Shown: positions 45,768 to 54,948 of the stretch, in pieces
Layout: the number at the start of each line of letters is the position of its first letter
Position numbering within the stretch: the stretch's first letter is position 1
Assembly: GCA_965116055.1 (NCBI GenBank)
Contig: OZ220466.1
Span: 1,798,001-1,862,000 of the forward strand
DNA from: Bin55 sp965116055
Lineage (GTDB): Bacteria > Pseudomonadota > Gammaproteobacteria > Pseudomonadales > Azotimanducaceae
Direction: 5' to 3'
DNA length: 64,000 nucleotides
Position numbers and translations under genes: made by a program
Notes under the pieces: generated by a model
Database searches by the model: none
What the model was told of the DNA's origin: nothing
What the model saw: the letters and a program-made list of their open reading frames with translations, nothing else

Positions 45768-46172
45768 TTATGTTCCGGTTTTACGCGATCTAGTTCGTGT
45801 TGATGTGCGGGATGTAGCTGAGCGGGTAGTACCTGCGGTGTGTTTTGGTGCACGTTTCATCTCGGCGCTAGGACGAGCTTTCGCTACGGTTCGCGATGCA
45901 GATTTAGCGCGGGCGGGCATCCGGGTAGTTTTCGATTTCCCCGACTGAGCGCGATGATCGGTCTTTTTAACTTTCTTCTGCCAGCGTAATGCAGGGCCGG
46001 TAAAGAATTGTTGCGCCCGTTCTTGTGCGCGAGCTAATTCTTCGTCGCGTTTCTTTGCTTCTTGATATCCCTTACGGGTTCGAGGGAAGTATTCTTGACA
46101 AAGCTTGCCGTCAACCGATCGAGCTACGCGGTAGCTTTGGTAACTGCCTTGTTGATGTTTGTAGACGCTCAT
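45768..46172 (-). CDS. Small protein with lysine/arginine/threonine-rich tail
   Basis: I choose the ATG at 46172 because AAGGAG lies five to six bases upstream; the longer frame adds 30 residues without a ribosome site. The 134-aa product has a conserved-looking N-terminal part (YKHQQGSYQSYRVARSVDG, EYFPRTRKGYQEAKKRDEEL), a helix rich in Ala/Arg/Glu, then about 65 low-complexity residues of Lys, Arg, Thr, Ser and Ala resembling histone H1-like bacterial proteins. A nucleic-acid-binding role is plausible. The N-terminus has a faint likeness to arm-type DNA-binding domains of integrases. I do not recognise the family with confidence. Confidence 0.7.
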   Translation of the reverse strand: MSVYKHQQGSYQSYRVARSVDGKLCQEYFPRTRKGYQEAKKRDEELARAQERAQQFFTGPALRWQKKVKKTDHRAQSGKSKTTRMPARAKSASRTVAKARPSAEMKRAPKHTAGTTRSATSRTSTRTRSRKTGT

Positions 46173-46503
46173 GGGTTCTCCTTGTTCATCATGTCCATCC
46201 GTGGACAAACCACAAAGTTGTCTATCCCTGCTAAAGCGAACCCAGCACGTCCAGCGTGCCAAATCAATGCCCCCTTTAGCTGAGAACTTTCGAAGATTCT
46301 AGCAGATATGTTTAAAAAACTCAATGAGTGGTTAGCAAATGCTTCTAACAACATGAACTATGAGGTTCATTGGTGTTTGTTATGGCGGTGCCTTCAGACT
46401 CAATTTACCTTGCTTCTGAACGGGTCAGTGCCTCTGTTAGTTGATTATGGTCAAATCAATTGCATGGTAGAATCTGCCTAGGTTTCACATCGCGTGACGT
46501 GCC
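46173..46503. other. Intergenic region between divergent genes
   Basis: This 331-bp region must contain the promoters of the basic-protein gene and the Tat aldo-keto reductase gene. I see no RNA gene or strong repeat. AAAAAACTCAATGAG-type A+T-rich sequence fills its centre. Confidence 0.45.
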
Positions 46504-47514
46504 ATGACCCAACGTCGGACTTTTCTCAAGCAACTCGCTTTCACGAGCGTCGGTGCAACTGCACTATTTAAAACCGGCAGTTTCGCCGCTGCAATTGAAG
46601 CAACAGAAGTGGCCGAAGCCGCGAAGTTTCCTGGGATGACCTACCGCACGCTAGGAAAAACGGGCTTCAACGCAAGTCGCCTCGTATACGGCTGCGGCGC
46701 TGCACTGTCGCGTAACCGCGCTGATCGCGTCTTGAAACTTGCCTTCGATAGTGGGGTGAATGTATTCGATGTGGGAACTAGCTCTTACTACAATGATGCC
46801 CAGCGCAATTTAGCTTCGTTCGCGAGTGCTCATCGTGACGATATCTTCCTGATAACAAAGGATTTTGCAAACTACCGAGCGGATGGCGTTCCATCACTAG
46901 AGGAATCAAAGCGAATCGCAGCCGACTGGGAGAGCAAACTGGATGTTTGCCTGACCGACCTCAACCAAGAGCATGTCGACGCGTATTACATTATGGGTGC
47001 GAACAACCCAAGGATCGTTAATAACGAAGAGATTTTTAATTCATTCAATCGGGCGAAGCAGGCAGGAAAAGTGAGTTATCTAGGCTTTTCGTCCCATGAA
47101 AACGCTAGCGAGTGCCTTGCAGCCGCGACTGAATCGGGTCAATACGCGTTGGCCATGCTTGCTATGACACCAGGCGGATGGTACGATTGGGAAAGCAAAT
47201 CGCTACTTAGCAACACTAAGCCGCTCACAGATTTACAACCGGAGTTACACGCCGCTCGAAAAGCCGGCATCGGACTGGTCGCGATGAAGGCTGGTCGTAT
47301 GTTGGCGCCGCGATTCTGGGGCGGTCGGGGCAGTGAGGATGCGTTTGATGAGTATTACAGCGATAAATTGCTCAATGCAAACCTATCATCGTTTCAACGC
47401 AGTTATGCGTATGTCCTCGAACATGGTTTCGATGTCGTAAACGCTGACATTCAGAACTTTCACATCCTTGCTGAGAACTTCACTGCTGCTGCCACGTCAG
47501 CAAAGTATGTTTAG
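46504..47514 (+). CDS. Tat-exported aldo-keto reductase-like protein lacking the catalytic His
   Basis: The 336-aa product has a Tat signal (QRRTFLKQLAF) with cleavage near FAAA, then an aldo-keto reductase barrel starting YRTLGKTGFNASRL. Asp89, Tyr95/96 and Lys119 fit the tetrad. The usual His is replaced: the strand that normally reads DLYxxH is DAYYIMG, with Met164 in that place. Loss of this His generally cripples carbonyl reduction, so it may be a binding protein or use another chemistry. It lacks the Cys-rich tail of the other Tat aldo-keto reductase at 39510. The 3' end overlaps the convergent hydrolase gene by four bases. Confidence 0.83.
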   Translation: MTQRRTFLKQLAFTSVGATALFKTGSFAAAIEATEVAEAAKFPGMTYRTLGKTGFNASRLVYGCGAALSRNRADRVLKLAFDSGVNVFDVGTSSYYNDAQRNLASFASAHRDDIFLITKDFANYRADGVPSLEESKRIAADWESKLDVCLTDLNQEHVDAYYIMGANNPRIVNNEEIFNSFNRAKQAGKVSYLGFSSHENASECLAAATESGQYALAMLAMTPGGWYDWESKSLLSNTKPLTDLQPELHAARKAGIGLVAMKAGRMLAPRFWGGRGSEDAFDEYYSDKLLNANLSSFQRSYAYVLEHGFDVVNADIQNFHILAENFTAAATSAKYV

Positions 47515-48335
47515 CTATTAAGCTGCTGTTCAATAAATTTCCATACGGCAGTTTCGCACCTATCGGTATCCGGCGACGCCTCATATGCAAAGGCATGCGG
47601 TAAACCAGGCATGTGTAGGTATTCGACCTCATGTCCCACTCCTTTGAAAGCGGCGAGTAAGTCATTCGTCATATATTGAGGCACGTTTTCGTCCTCACCT
47701 GGTTGCACGACAAACACGAACGGCAAATGCGTAAATTCACGATTGCGTAGTACGCGTTGCACACTGGCTTGATGCATCGTTTCGCGTGAACCGAAGTAGC
47801 CTTGATGGGCTCGTATCAGTTCACTTCTGCCTTGTTCAAGCGCATATTTGAACCGCTCTAGAGGATTCGACACGGGCCAAAGGGCAATAACGTATCGGAC
47901 GGATGCGTCACAAGGCGCTTCAGGCTCGGCCCCATCGTCTGGGATGCAATGCATGGGTGCATTCGGTTGCAGCGCGGTGAAAAGCGTTAAGTGACCGCCG
48001 GATGAACTACCGATCAATCCGATCGTTTGGGGATTGATGCCAAATTCGTCTGCCTTATGACGGAAATACCGAATGCCAGCCGCAATGTCAGCAGATGCTG
48101 CTGGATGTTGGAACTGGGGACCACACCGAAAATCAAGTGAAAATACCACTAGGCCGCGACCGGCTAGAAGTCGCGACATCACTTGCGGCGTTACCCTGTC
48201 GTTTGCTGTCCAAGCGCCGCCATGAACCATCACGATACCGTGCCCAATAGGATGACTGGGGTAATACACACGACCTAAAAGCGTCTCTCCGTGCGGTTTG
48301 GCGAACGGGATATCGGTTTCATTCATTTGATTCAT
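47511..48335 (-). CDS. Alpha/beta hydrolase of the HSL/esterase type
   Basis: Starting at the ATG at 48335, which overlaps the stop of the upstream gene (ATGA), the product is 274 aa; a frame to 48350 adds five residues. It has the oxyanion motif HGGAW (about residue 41), the nucleophile elbow GSSSGGH near 108 and a likely catalytic His in LPHAFAYE near 243. The layout is that of hormone-sensitive-lipase-like carboxylesterases, cytosolic since no signal is seen. It is translationally coupled to the predicted glycoside-hydrolase-like protein, suggesting deacylation of a sugar or related natural product; that is inferred. Confidence 0.85.
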   Translation of the reverse strand: MNQMNETDIPFAKPHGETLLGRVYYPSHPIGHGIVMVHGGAWTANDRVTPQVMSRLLAGRGLVVFSLDFRCGPQFQHPAASADIAAGIRYFRHKADEFGINPQTIGLIGSSSGGHLTLFTALQPNAPMHCIPDDGAEPEAPCDASVRYVIALWPVSNPLERFKYALEQGRSELIRAHQGYFGSRETMHQASVQRVLRNREFTHLPFVFVVQPGEDENVPQYMTNDLLAAFKGVGHEVEYLHMPGLPHAFAYEASPDTDRCETAVWKFIEQQLNS

Positions 48336-49351
48336 ATATCCTTGATCCAACGCAGTTCTGCAATCCCAATGGCCGATTCACCGCCACCGGCATAAAGAAG
48401 ATATACCCGCCCTTCTTCAACGAAAATACAAGGGTCGCGCAATTGGTTAACGCAGCCGTAGGCCGAACTTCGAACCGATGGTTTAAGAGGCGCATGAGAC
48501 CCTTCCCAAGCTAATTCAGGTTTAAGAATAGGACCTAAGTGATTGATGTGAAATCCTTTATTTAGGAGGCCGAGATCAAGATAACTCGCTTTTATATGTT
48601 CGGGTGCTTCGCCAACCTGAGTCCAAAACACGAATAAACGCTGGCGGTTTACGAGAAGTGCGTGATGCCTAGCATCGTTTGTTAGGACTTGAGTTCCATT
48701 CTCAAATGGACCGTTTGCGTGATTCATTTCGTAGATCACGCCAGGCATATGCATGCCGATCAACCGACCCAGATAAGGTACGACGCGGAGGTATGTCGGG
48801 CACAAAATGGGCGCTTCGGCGAAGAAATCTATGCCGTTTTTCGAGGAAGCAAATCGAGTCATCTGCTTCCCATACGAAACCAATCCATGAAAGTACATAT
48901 CAATTCGACGCTTTGCATGATTGACGTGTACGTCAGGCGAAGCGATATGGGGCGTTGAAGCTTCGTATGCAACGCTGTGCAGAAGTTTTGGTGCGCTGCT
49001 ATCGTTCGTCATGTGCGTGCTCTCGGTTCTTGGCGGCGATTGCGTTGGAAAATGTGAATCTTCTAACTGAAGCGCGCCTGGCACATGAATATGCCAAGGC
49101 CCAATTAATTTATCGGCGTATGCCAATCGAATGTGGCGGCCTTTGTGGTCAGCGAAATACAAGTAATAACGGCCGAGTGCACCGTCTAACCACTCAGGGA
49201 CACGAATGAGTGATGGGCCTTGAATGTTCACACCGATACTGGGGTCAAGGCCAGCATAAATCAATGGCGAGGTCGCCAACCGGCTCGCTTCCCACCTTCC
49301 ATGTTGCGGGTCGCAATCAAGATCGTTGATTGTCGTGTGCGATTTGGACAT
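48332..49351 (-). CDS. Five-bladed-propeller protein resembling GH43-type glycosidases
   Basis: The 339-aa product has no signal peptide. Repeated motifs are typical of five-bladed propeller glycosidases and related proteins: NIQGPSLIRVPEWL near residue 42, YYLYFADHKGRHIRLAYADKLIGPW (about 62-86), SPDVHVNHAKRRIDMYFHG near 138 and LRDPCIFVEEGRVYLLYAGGGESAIGIA near 305. The RDP at 306-308 resembles the family's third blade, but I cannot identify a complete acid/base pair, so enzymatic function is uncertain. It is followed by a coupled alpha/beta hydrolase, making a two-gene unit. The start ATG at 49351 has no obvious ribosome site. Confidence 0.65.
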   Translation of the reverse strand: MSKSHTTINDLDCDPQHGRWEASRLATSPLIYAGLDPSIGVNIQGPSLIRVPEWLDGALGRYYLYFADHKGRHIRLAYADKLIGPWHIHVPGALQLEDSHFPTQSPPRTESTHMTNDSSAPKLLHSVAYEASTPHIASPDVHVNHAKRRIDMYFHGLVSYGKQMTRFASSKNGIDFFAEAPILCPTYLRVVPYLGRLIGMHMPGVIYEMNHANGPFENGTQVLTNDARHHALLVNRQRLFVFWTQVGEAPEHIKASYLDLGLLNKGFHINHLGPILKPELAWEGSHAPLKPSVRSSAYGCVNQLRDPCIFVEEGRVYLLYAGGGESAIGIAELRWIKDI

Positions 49352-49494
49352 GCTATCTCTTGCTATGGGGGATGATGGTGCGAGTTGAAGTGCTGTGCTG
49401 GCGCTGCAAAAATTCCAAGCATCAGAATGACATTATTCGCAAACCTTGCCATTGCTTAATTTAGCATTAGCCAACCTATAACCGCTGCTCTAAG

Positions 49495-50289
49495 ATGTCG
49501 AAACGAACTCCTACCGAAGCCGTGCGAGACCTTTGTCTTTCACTTGAAGATACGGAGCAGACACAAGGTCACGGCTTGCCCGGTTTCCGTGTCAAAGGAA
49601 AAATTTTCGCGCACTATGCCGTTAATCATCATGGCGATGGGCGCGTCGCTCTATGGCTGCATGCTCGCGATGGCGCTCAACAGGAATGTTTGGCGATGGA
49701 CGAAGAGAGCTACTTCGTTCCACCTTACGTTGGACCGAAAGGCTGGCTCGGCGTCAATCTTGACAAGCATCTTTCTTGGGATGAAATCCAGTATCAAGTC
49801 GCCGAGGCATACCTTCATACGAGTCGAATGGCGGCAAACATTGAAGACATCATGCCTAACGTCGAACCGCCGAATGCACCTATTGATCCCGTTGAATTCG
49901 ACCCGTTTCACGACCCATTGTGTGGAAAACGTCTTGAAGAAATTCGTGACTTTTGTTTTACTTTGCCTGAAGTTCTTGAAGTGCCGCAATTCGGCTCGCC
50001 TTCTTTTAAAGCCGGCAAAAAAACCTTCGCGACTGCCTATGTGCGGCAAGGCATCCCTTGCGGTGAAATCTGGGTTGGAAAAGATCAACAGGATGCGCTC
50101 ACGACTGACAAACGATTCAGTATTCCGCGTTATATTGGGCGTTACGGTTGGATTCAGCTGACGTTGCAAGACGACGATAGTATGGCGCTATTTCGCGAAC
50201 TTGCTCTCGATAGCTATCGTCACTTCGCACTCAAACGCATGTTGACAGAACTCGAAAAAGTCCGATTTCGATCCCTTAAAGAAACCTAA
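49495..50289 (+). CDS. Protein with two tandem MmcQ/YjbR domains
   Basis: The 264-aa protein consists of two copies of the YjbR/MmcQ fold (each about 110 residues): the first around residues 5-115 (HGLPGFRVKGKIFAHYA, PPYVGPKGWLGVNL), the second around 140-250 (FGSPSFKAGKKTFATAY, PRYIGRYGWIQLTL). Most family members have a single copy and are thought to bind DNA or small molecules; the function is not established. The two halves have diverged clearly, so the duplication is old. It precedes the molybdenum hydroxylase genes by about 77 bp on the same strand. Confidence 0.8.
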   Translation: MSKRTPTEAVRDLCLSLEDTEQTQGHGLPGFRVKGKIFAHYAVNHHGDGRVALWLHARDGAQQECLAMDEESYFVPPYVGPKGWLGVNLDKHLSWDEIQYQVAEAYLHTSRMAANIEDIMPNVEPPNAPIDPVEFDPFHDPLCGKRLEEIRDFCFTLPEVLEVPQFGSPSFKAGKKTFATAYVRQGIPCGEIWVGKDQQDALTTDKRFSIPRYIGRYGWIQLTLQDDDSMALFRELALDSYRHFALKRMLTELEKVRFRSLKET

Positions 50290-50366
50290 CCAGGATGACG
50301 CACTCGATATTTGCTCGACGGTGAATAACATACAAGATTAAGTCGAGCTCGTTTAGTACGAAACCT

Positions 50367-50822
50367 ATGTCTTTCACTTTGCATATCAATGGAGCAGAGC
50401 ATCAGCTAGATGTTGACCCCGATACGCCACTGCTTTGGGTGCTGCGCGATCATCTTTCCCTTCAAGGCACCAAATTCGGGTGTGGTCGAGGGTTGTGTGG
50501 CGCATGTACGGTCCAGATCAATGGCAATCCCGCTCGCTCCTGTTTGACCACGGCTGCAGCTGCTGTGGGCCAAGAAATCTCAACGATTGAATCGCTTGTC
50601 GAACAGCAACCGGATTTGATTGAAGCATGGGTTGTTGAGAATGTCGCTCAGTGTGGTTACTGTCAGTCAGGACAACTCATGTCGGCAGCTGCTTTACTCG
50701 CGAAAAACACCGCACCGACAGATCAAGACATTGACAGTGCCATGGCCGGCAATATTTGCAGGTGCGGCACCTATCCTCGCATTCGTAAAGCCATTCACCG
50801 CGTCGCAGCGAGCCGACCATGA
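50367..50822 (+). CDS. IorA-type 2Fe-2S subunit of a molybdenum hydroxylase
   Basis: The 151-aa protein has both 2Fe-2S sites of xanthine-oxidase-family small subunits: the plant-type C-x4-C-x2-C of GCGRGLCGAC (about residue 40) and the helical site QCGYCQSGQ...ICRCGTYPRI (about 95-135). It passes electrons from the molybdenum site to an external acceptor. It has no signal peptide and overlaps the large-subunit gene by four bases (ATGA). The pairing and size match isoquinoline 1-oxidoreductase (IorAB) and related aldehyde or N-heterocycle hydroxylases. Confidence 0.9.
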   Translation: MSFTLHINGAEHQLDVDPDTPLLWVLRDHLSLQGTKFGCGRGLCGACTVQINGNPARSCLTTAAAAVGQEISTIESLVEQQPDLIEAWVVENVAQCGYCQSGQLMSAAALLAKNTAPTDQDIDSAMAGNICRCGTYPRIRKAIHRVAASRP

Positions 50823-53017
50823 GCGTTATCCCAATGCACAATCTCTCTCGCCGTAACTTTCTTGTATCTTCCGGCGCACTCGTTGTCGGTACCTACGCAT
50901 ACACGGGAAGTTTCAGTCCTGTGTATGCCGCGAGCACAGCACAAACGCTAGCGCCAAATGTCTACGTTGCTGTTGATCTGCATGGTATGGTCACCGTTAC
51001 ATGTCACCGCTCGGAGATGGGCCAAGGCATCAAGACGGCCGTCGCCCAAATCATTTGCGACGAACTTGAAGCCGATTGGAATAAAGTCATCGTGTCGCAG
51101 GCGGAAGGCGACGCTCGGTATGGTGATCAGAACACAGACGGATCGCGCAGTATTAAGAATTTTTTTGACCCATTGCGCCATGCTGGCGCTGCCGCACGCG
51201 ACATGTTGGTTCAAGCCGCGGCAAACCGCTGGGGCGTGCTGTCTGCCGAATGTGAAGCACGCAATCACGCCGTTCACCACACTCCTTCCTCACGTTCGCT
51301 TCCGTACAGCGATCTCGTGAATGCAGCTAGTGCACTGGATGTACCGGCGAATCCAAAGTTGAAATCGCGTGCCGAGTGGAAACATATTGGTCAATCGCGC
51401 GTGCATGTCGACGCTCGCGCGGTGGCAACCGGTACGGCGCAATACGGAGCCGATGTAACTTTCCCCAATATGGCAATCGCAGTGATGCGACATGCCCCTG
51501 TACTTGGCTCTTCGCCGCTTGAAGTCCGAATACCTCAAAGTGCAAAAGACAATGCCCGTTTCATTGGTGTCGAAAAAATCCATGTGACACCGGGGCCTAT
51601 TGGCTTTCATCCGGTTGGCAGCGTTGCAGTGATTGCACAAGACACCTATACAGGCATAAAGATCGCCAACGATATTGAGGTGACTTGGTCCGAATCACCA
51701 AACAGTACGTTCGATAGCGAAATATTTCAGCAGCGACTGCGAGGGGCCGTAACGACAAAAGGCAAGGTTTGGCATGCACAAGGTGATGCCGACGGCCAGC
51801 TGGAAGGAGCTGACGGAAAGATTGAGGCAATGTACGAAACGCCGTTTCTTGGTCATGCGCCGATGGAACCACCGACAGCAACCGCGCATGTGGTCGGCGA
51901 TACCGTCGAAGTATTGGCCCCGGTGCAAGACCCTCAAACCACACGTAACACCATCGTGCAAGCGCAAGGATTCGCCTTGGATAAGGTTAAGGTAACGCCA
52001 ACGCTTCTAGGCGGTGCCTTCGGAAGGAAGTCGAAACCGGACTTTGTGCTTGAGGCGGTCGAGCTATCGAAACGGCTGCAACGACCGATACGCGTGCAGT
52101 GGACGCGTGAAGACGACCTTCAATACGACTATTTTCATGCGCCGAGCGTACAACGATACGAAGCTTTGTTAGGGGATAACGGCCTGCCTACAGCATGGCG
52201 TCAACGTACTGCGTTCCCTTCAATCATGTCGACGGTCGCAGCGCCTTCTATGGTCGAACCAGCGAACTGGGAATTGGACATGGGTTTCACCAACACGCCC
52301 TATCGTTGTGCTCATCAATCCATTGAAGCCGCAGGATTAAAAGCTGGTGTGCGCATTGGTTGGCTACGTTCGGTGTGCAATATCTTCCATGCGTTCGGCG
52401 CTAATGTTTTCGTCGACGAGTTGGCAGAGCGCGCTGGCATAGATCCAATTGATTACCGGCTAGCAATGTGGGAAGGCATGGACGTAGTAAAAGGCGCGCT
52501 TCCCAGCGAGCCTGGACACGAATTCAAAGTTGAGCGATTACGTAACGTGCTCAAACGCGTTCGCATGAACTCGGATTGGGACGAGAAGATCGCCGCAGGC
52601 CATGCGCTTGGTGTCGCTGTACACCATAGTTTTATGTCTTATGTTGCGGTTGTGCTTGAAGTTGACGCAAAAGATCCTAATTACCGCGTGACGCATGCAC
52701 ATGTCGTACTTGATTGCGGCACATACGTGAACGCAGATACTTGCAAAGCCCAAATGGAAGGCGCGGTTATTTTCGGTCTGTCTGCCGCGCAACGAGCCAA
52801 ACTCAGCTTTAAGGACGGTATGATCCAACAGAATAACTTCGACGGTTATGTAGTCGCACGCATGCCAAACGCGCCAAACGTGCACGTCGAACTTGTCGAG
52901 TCCACAGCATTGCCTGCTGGTGTCGGCGAACCGGGGGTACCGCCGATCGCCCCTGCCCTGAGCAACGCGATTCATCGTGCCGGCGGCGGACGTCGTCGTT
53001 CGCTTCCGCTAGTCTGA
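50819..53017 (+). CDS. IorB-type molybdopterin-binding subunit
   Basis: The 732-aa product has a Tat-like N-terminus (LSRRNFLVSSGALVVG) and the molybdopterin cofactor-binding regions of the IorB branch: RSEMGQGIKTAVAQ near residue 63, LLGGAFGRKSKPDFVLEA near 397 and the terminal GVGEPGVPPIAPALSNAI with the catalytic Glu. The substrate (aldehyde, N-heterocycle or carboxylate) cannot be deduced. The presence of a Tat signal in this subunit and none in IorA suggests export of the assembled pair, as known for related enzymes. It lies eight bases before the TIGR03084-like gene. The length is normal. Confidence 0.9.
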   Translation: MSVIPMHNLSRRNFLVSSGALVVGTYAYTGSFSPVYAASTAQTLAPNVYVAVDLHGMVTVTCHRSEMGQGIKTAVAQIICDELEADWNKVIVSQAEGDARYGDQNTDGSRSIKNFFDPLRHAGAAARDMLVQAAANRWGVLSAECEARNHAVHHTPSSRSLPYSDLVNAASALDVPANPKLKSRAEWKHIGQSRVHVDARAVATGTAQYGADVTFPNMAIAVMRHAPVLGSSPLEVRIPQSAKDNARFIGVEKIHVTPGPIGFHPVGSVAVIAQDTYTGIKIANDIEVTWSESPNSTFDSEIFQQRLRGAVTTKGKVWHAQGDADGQLEGADGKIEAMYETPFLGHAPMEPPTATAHVVGDTVEVLAPVQDPQTTRNTIVQAQGFALDKVKVTPTLLGGAFGRKSKPDFVLEAVELSKRLQRPIRVQWTREDDLQYDYFHAPSVQRYEALLGDNGLPTAWRQRTAFPSIMSTVAAPSMVEPANWELDMGFTNTPYRCAHQSIEAAGLKAGVRIGWLRSVCNIFHAFGANVFVDELAERAGIDPIDYRLAMWEGMDVVKGALPSEPGHEFKVERLRNVLKRVRMNSDWDEKIAAGHALGVAVHHSFMSYVAVVLEVDAKDPNYRVTHAHVVLDCGTYVNADTCKAQMEGAVIFGLSAAQRAKLSFKDGMIQQNNFDGYVVARMPNAPNVHVELVESTALPAGVGEPGVPPIAPALSNAIHRAGGGRRRSLPLV

Positions 53018-53025
53018 GCAGTTCT

Positions 53026-53787
53026 ATGCAACAGATCGACGATTTTCGTGAGGAAGGCACGGCGTTACGCGAATTGCTTGTCACGCTGAAGGACGAGCAG
53101 TGGGCATTGCCAACGCCATTTAAGGCTCGAACCGTGAACTGGGTGGTTCAGCACCTTCATGATGCCGATCGCTGGGCTCTGCATTCAGTTACCGATCCAG
53201 ACGGATTTCGCGATTGGATGCAAAACCGCGACAAGTATCGTGCATCGGAGCCCAAACCGCTTGAAGGTCGACCGCTTCTTGAACGGTGGTTCGAGTATCA
53301 ACAGAATCTTTGTGACGCGTTCAAGCGAGTAGATCCCGAGATTCGAGCGCCATGGTTTGGCCCAAGCATGGGGCTACGCATGATGGCCACAGCGCGTCAA
53401 ATGGAAACATGGTCTCATGGTCAAGACATCTACGACCTATTGCATATCAAACGACGCAATACCGATCGTATTCGCAACATCTGTCATATTGGCGTCGCAA
53501 CCTATGGTTGGACGTTTATTAACCGCAAACTTGAGGTTCCTGATCCTGTGCCCTATGTGCGGTTAGCCGCTCCTTCTGGCACGGAGTGGAATTGGAATGA
53601 GCCGTCCGATGAGCATTTCGTGGCTGGTTCTGCGGTGGAATTCGCGCATGTAGTAACGCAAGGGCGAAACATCCGGGAAGTCAATCTTGATGTGCAAGGT
53701 GAATCTGCGACGCGCTGGATGGAAATAGCTCAATGTTTTGCAGGACCGCCTGAAACGCCGCCGGAACCGGGTATTCGGAGTTGGTAA
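53026..53787 (+). CDS. TIGR03084-like (DinB-type) putative metal-binding protein
   Basis: The 253-aa protein begins with a helical bundle of DinB/mycothiol-dependent maleylpyruvate isomerase type. Candidate metal ligands are His in VVQHLHDADRW (about residue 42) and ARQMETWSHGQDIYD near 125. A C-terminal segment ends PPEPGIRSW. I recognise it as the TIGR03084 family, whose function is unknown to me; thiol-dependent isomerisation or transfer is a guess. It sits between the molybdenum hydroxylase and LLM genes with short gaps (8 and 17 bp), so it is most likely part of that pathway. Confidence 0.75.
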   Translation: MQQIDDFREEGTALRELLVTLKDEQWALPTPFKARTVNWVVQHLHDADRWALHSVTDPDGFRDWMQNRDKYRASEPKPLEGRPLLERWFEYQQNLCDAFKRVDPEIRAPWFGPSMGLRMMATARQMETWSHGQDIYDLLHIKRRNTDRIRNICHIGVATYGWTFINRKLEVPDPVPYVRLAAPSGTEWNWNEPSDEHFVAGSAVEFAHVVTQGRNIREVNLDVQGESATRWMEIAQCFAGPPETPPEPGIRSW

Positions 53788-53804
53788 GGTAGGAGAACGC
53801 AATC

Positions 53805-54875
53805 GTGGATTTCGGTGTATGTGTGGCATCGCATGTGAATGACATCGACTATATCGTACGAGCTGAGGAGCTTGGATACACGCACGCGTGGTGTGCCGAT
53901 AGTCAAATGCTCTGGTCCGATTGTTACGCAACGCTCGCACTAGCGGCCAAGCAAACTACCCGAATCAAACTAGGTACCGGCGTGGCGATTACTGGGACAA
54001 GACCTGCACCGGTTACGGCAGGAAGCATCGCGACCATCAACGCGCTCGCGCCCGGACGCACTTTTTTAGGGCTAGGCGCCGGAAATACGGCGATGCGTGT
54101 AATGGGCTTACCACCCGATCGCGTACGTCATCTCGAACGCTACATTGAAACGCTTCGGCCACTCATGCGGGGAGAAGAAGGCCTCTATCGCGCCAACGGT
54201 CGGGAAATTCCCATTAGACATGTCATGCCGAACGATGGCTTCGTAAATTTCAAAGACGACATACCCCTCTACGTTTCAGGATTCGGACCGAAATCTCTTG
54301 CAGTTGCAGGCAAGTTAGGAGACGGCGCTGTATTGGCCCTTCCGGGTAATGCTGCGGTCATGCTCAACATCAACCGTATGTTGCAACAAGGAGCCGATGC
54401 AGCAGGCCGAAATCTCAACGACGAAAGTTACTACAAGACGGCTTTAACAACCATTGTTGTTTTAGAAGACGGTGAAGCCATTGATTCGGACCGCGTTAAA
54501 TCGGAATGTGGCGCCATGGCGATGGCTGCAATTCACTACTCGTATGAGCAGGTGCGCAACTTTGGCCGTCAGCCGAGCGGTGCGTTGAAATTCGTGTGGG
54601 ACGATTATGTTAAGATGATTGAAACCTATCCTGAAGACCGCCGACATCAACGTATCCATGCAGGTCACAATTGCTACGTTGTACCGGAAGAAGAACGATT
54701 CTTAACGCCTGAGGTACTGCGAGCTTCGGCTATGATCGGCACGCGCGACGAATTGATTGAGCAACTGCAAGTCTTGGCGCAAGCCAGCCTAGATCAAGTC
54801 ATGGTGCTGCCGAATTTCGATACGCGTTTCCATTCGATTGAACGACTCGCAAGAGAAGTCATGCCGAACGTCTAA
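53805..54875 (+). CDS. LLM-class flavin-dependent oxidoreductase
   Basis: The 356-aa product has the luciferase-like TIM barrel: an N-terminal MDFGVCVASHVNDIDYIVRA, RIKLGTGVAITGTRPAPV near residue 48, GRTFLGLGAGNTAM near 84 and PLYVSGFGPKSLAVAG near 160. It resembles the Mer/F420-dependent subgroup, but whether it uses F420 or FMN cannot be said; gammaproteobacteria mostly use FMN. The start is a GTG with AGGAG upstream (AGGTAGGAGAACGCAATCGTG). Its position in the block suggests oxidation or reduction of a ring or aldehyde intermediate. Confidence 0.85.
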   Translation: MDFGVCVASHVNDIDYIVRAEELGYTHAWCADSQMLWSDCYATLALAAKQTTRIKLGTGVAITGTRPAPVTAGSIATINALAPGRTFLGLGAGNTAMRVMGLPPDRVRHLERYIETLRPLMRGEEGLYRANGREIPIRHVMPNDGFVNFKDDIPLYVSGFGPKSLAVAGKLGDGAVLALPGNAAVMLNINRMLQQGADAAGRNLNDESYYKTALTTIVVLEDGEAIDSDRVKSECGAMAMAAIHYSYEQVRNFGRQPSGALKFVWDDYVKMIETYPEDRRHQRIHAGHNCYVVPEEERFLTPEVLRASAMIGTRDELIEQLQVLAQASLDQVMVLPNFDTRFHSIERLAREVMPNV

Positions 54876-54948
54876 CAGGTTTCCAGTCATCGCGAACGGA
54901 CAGGATGAGCTTGTTCATCACGATGTTGATCACAGGTACATACATGCC

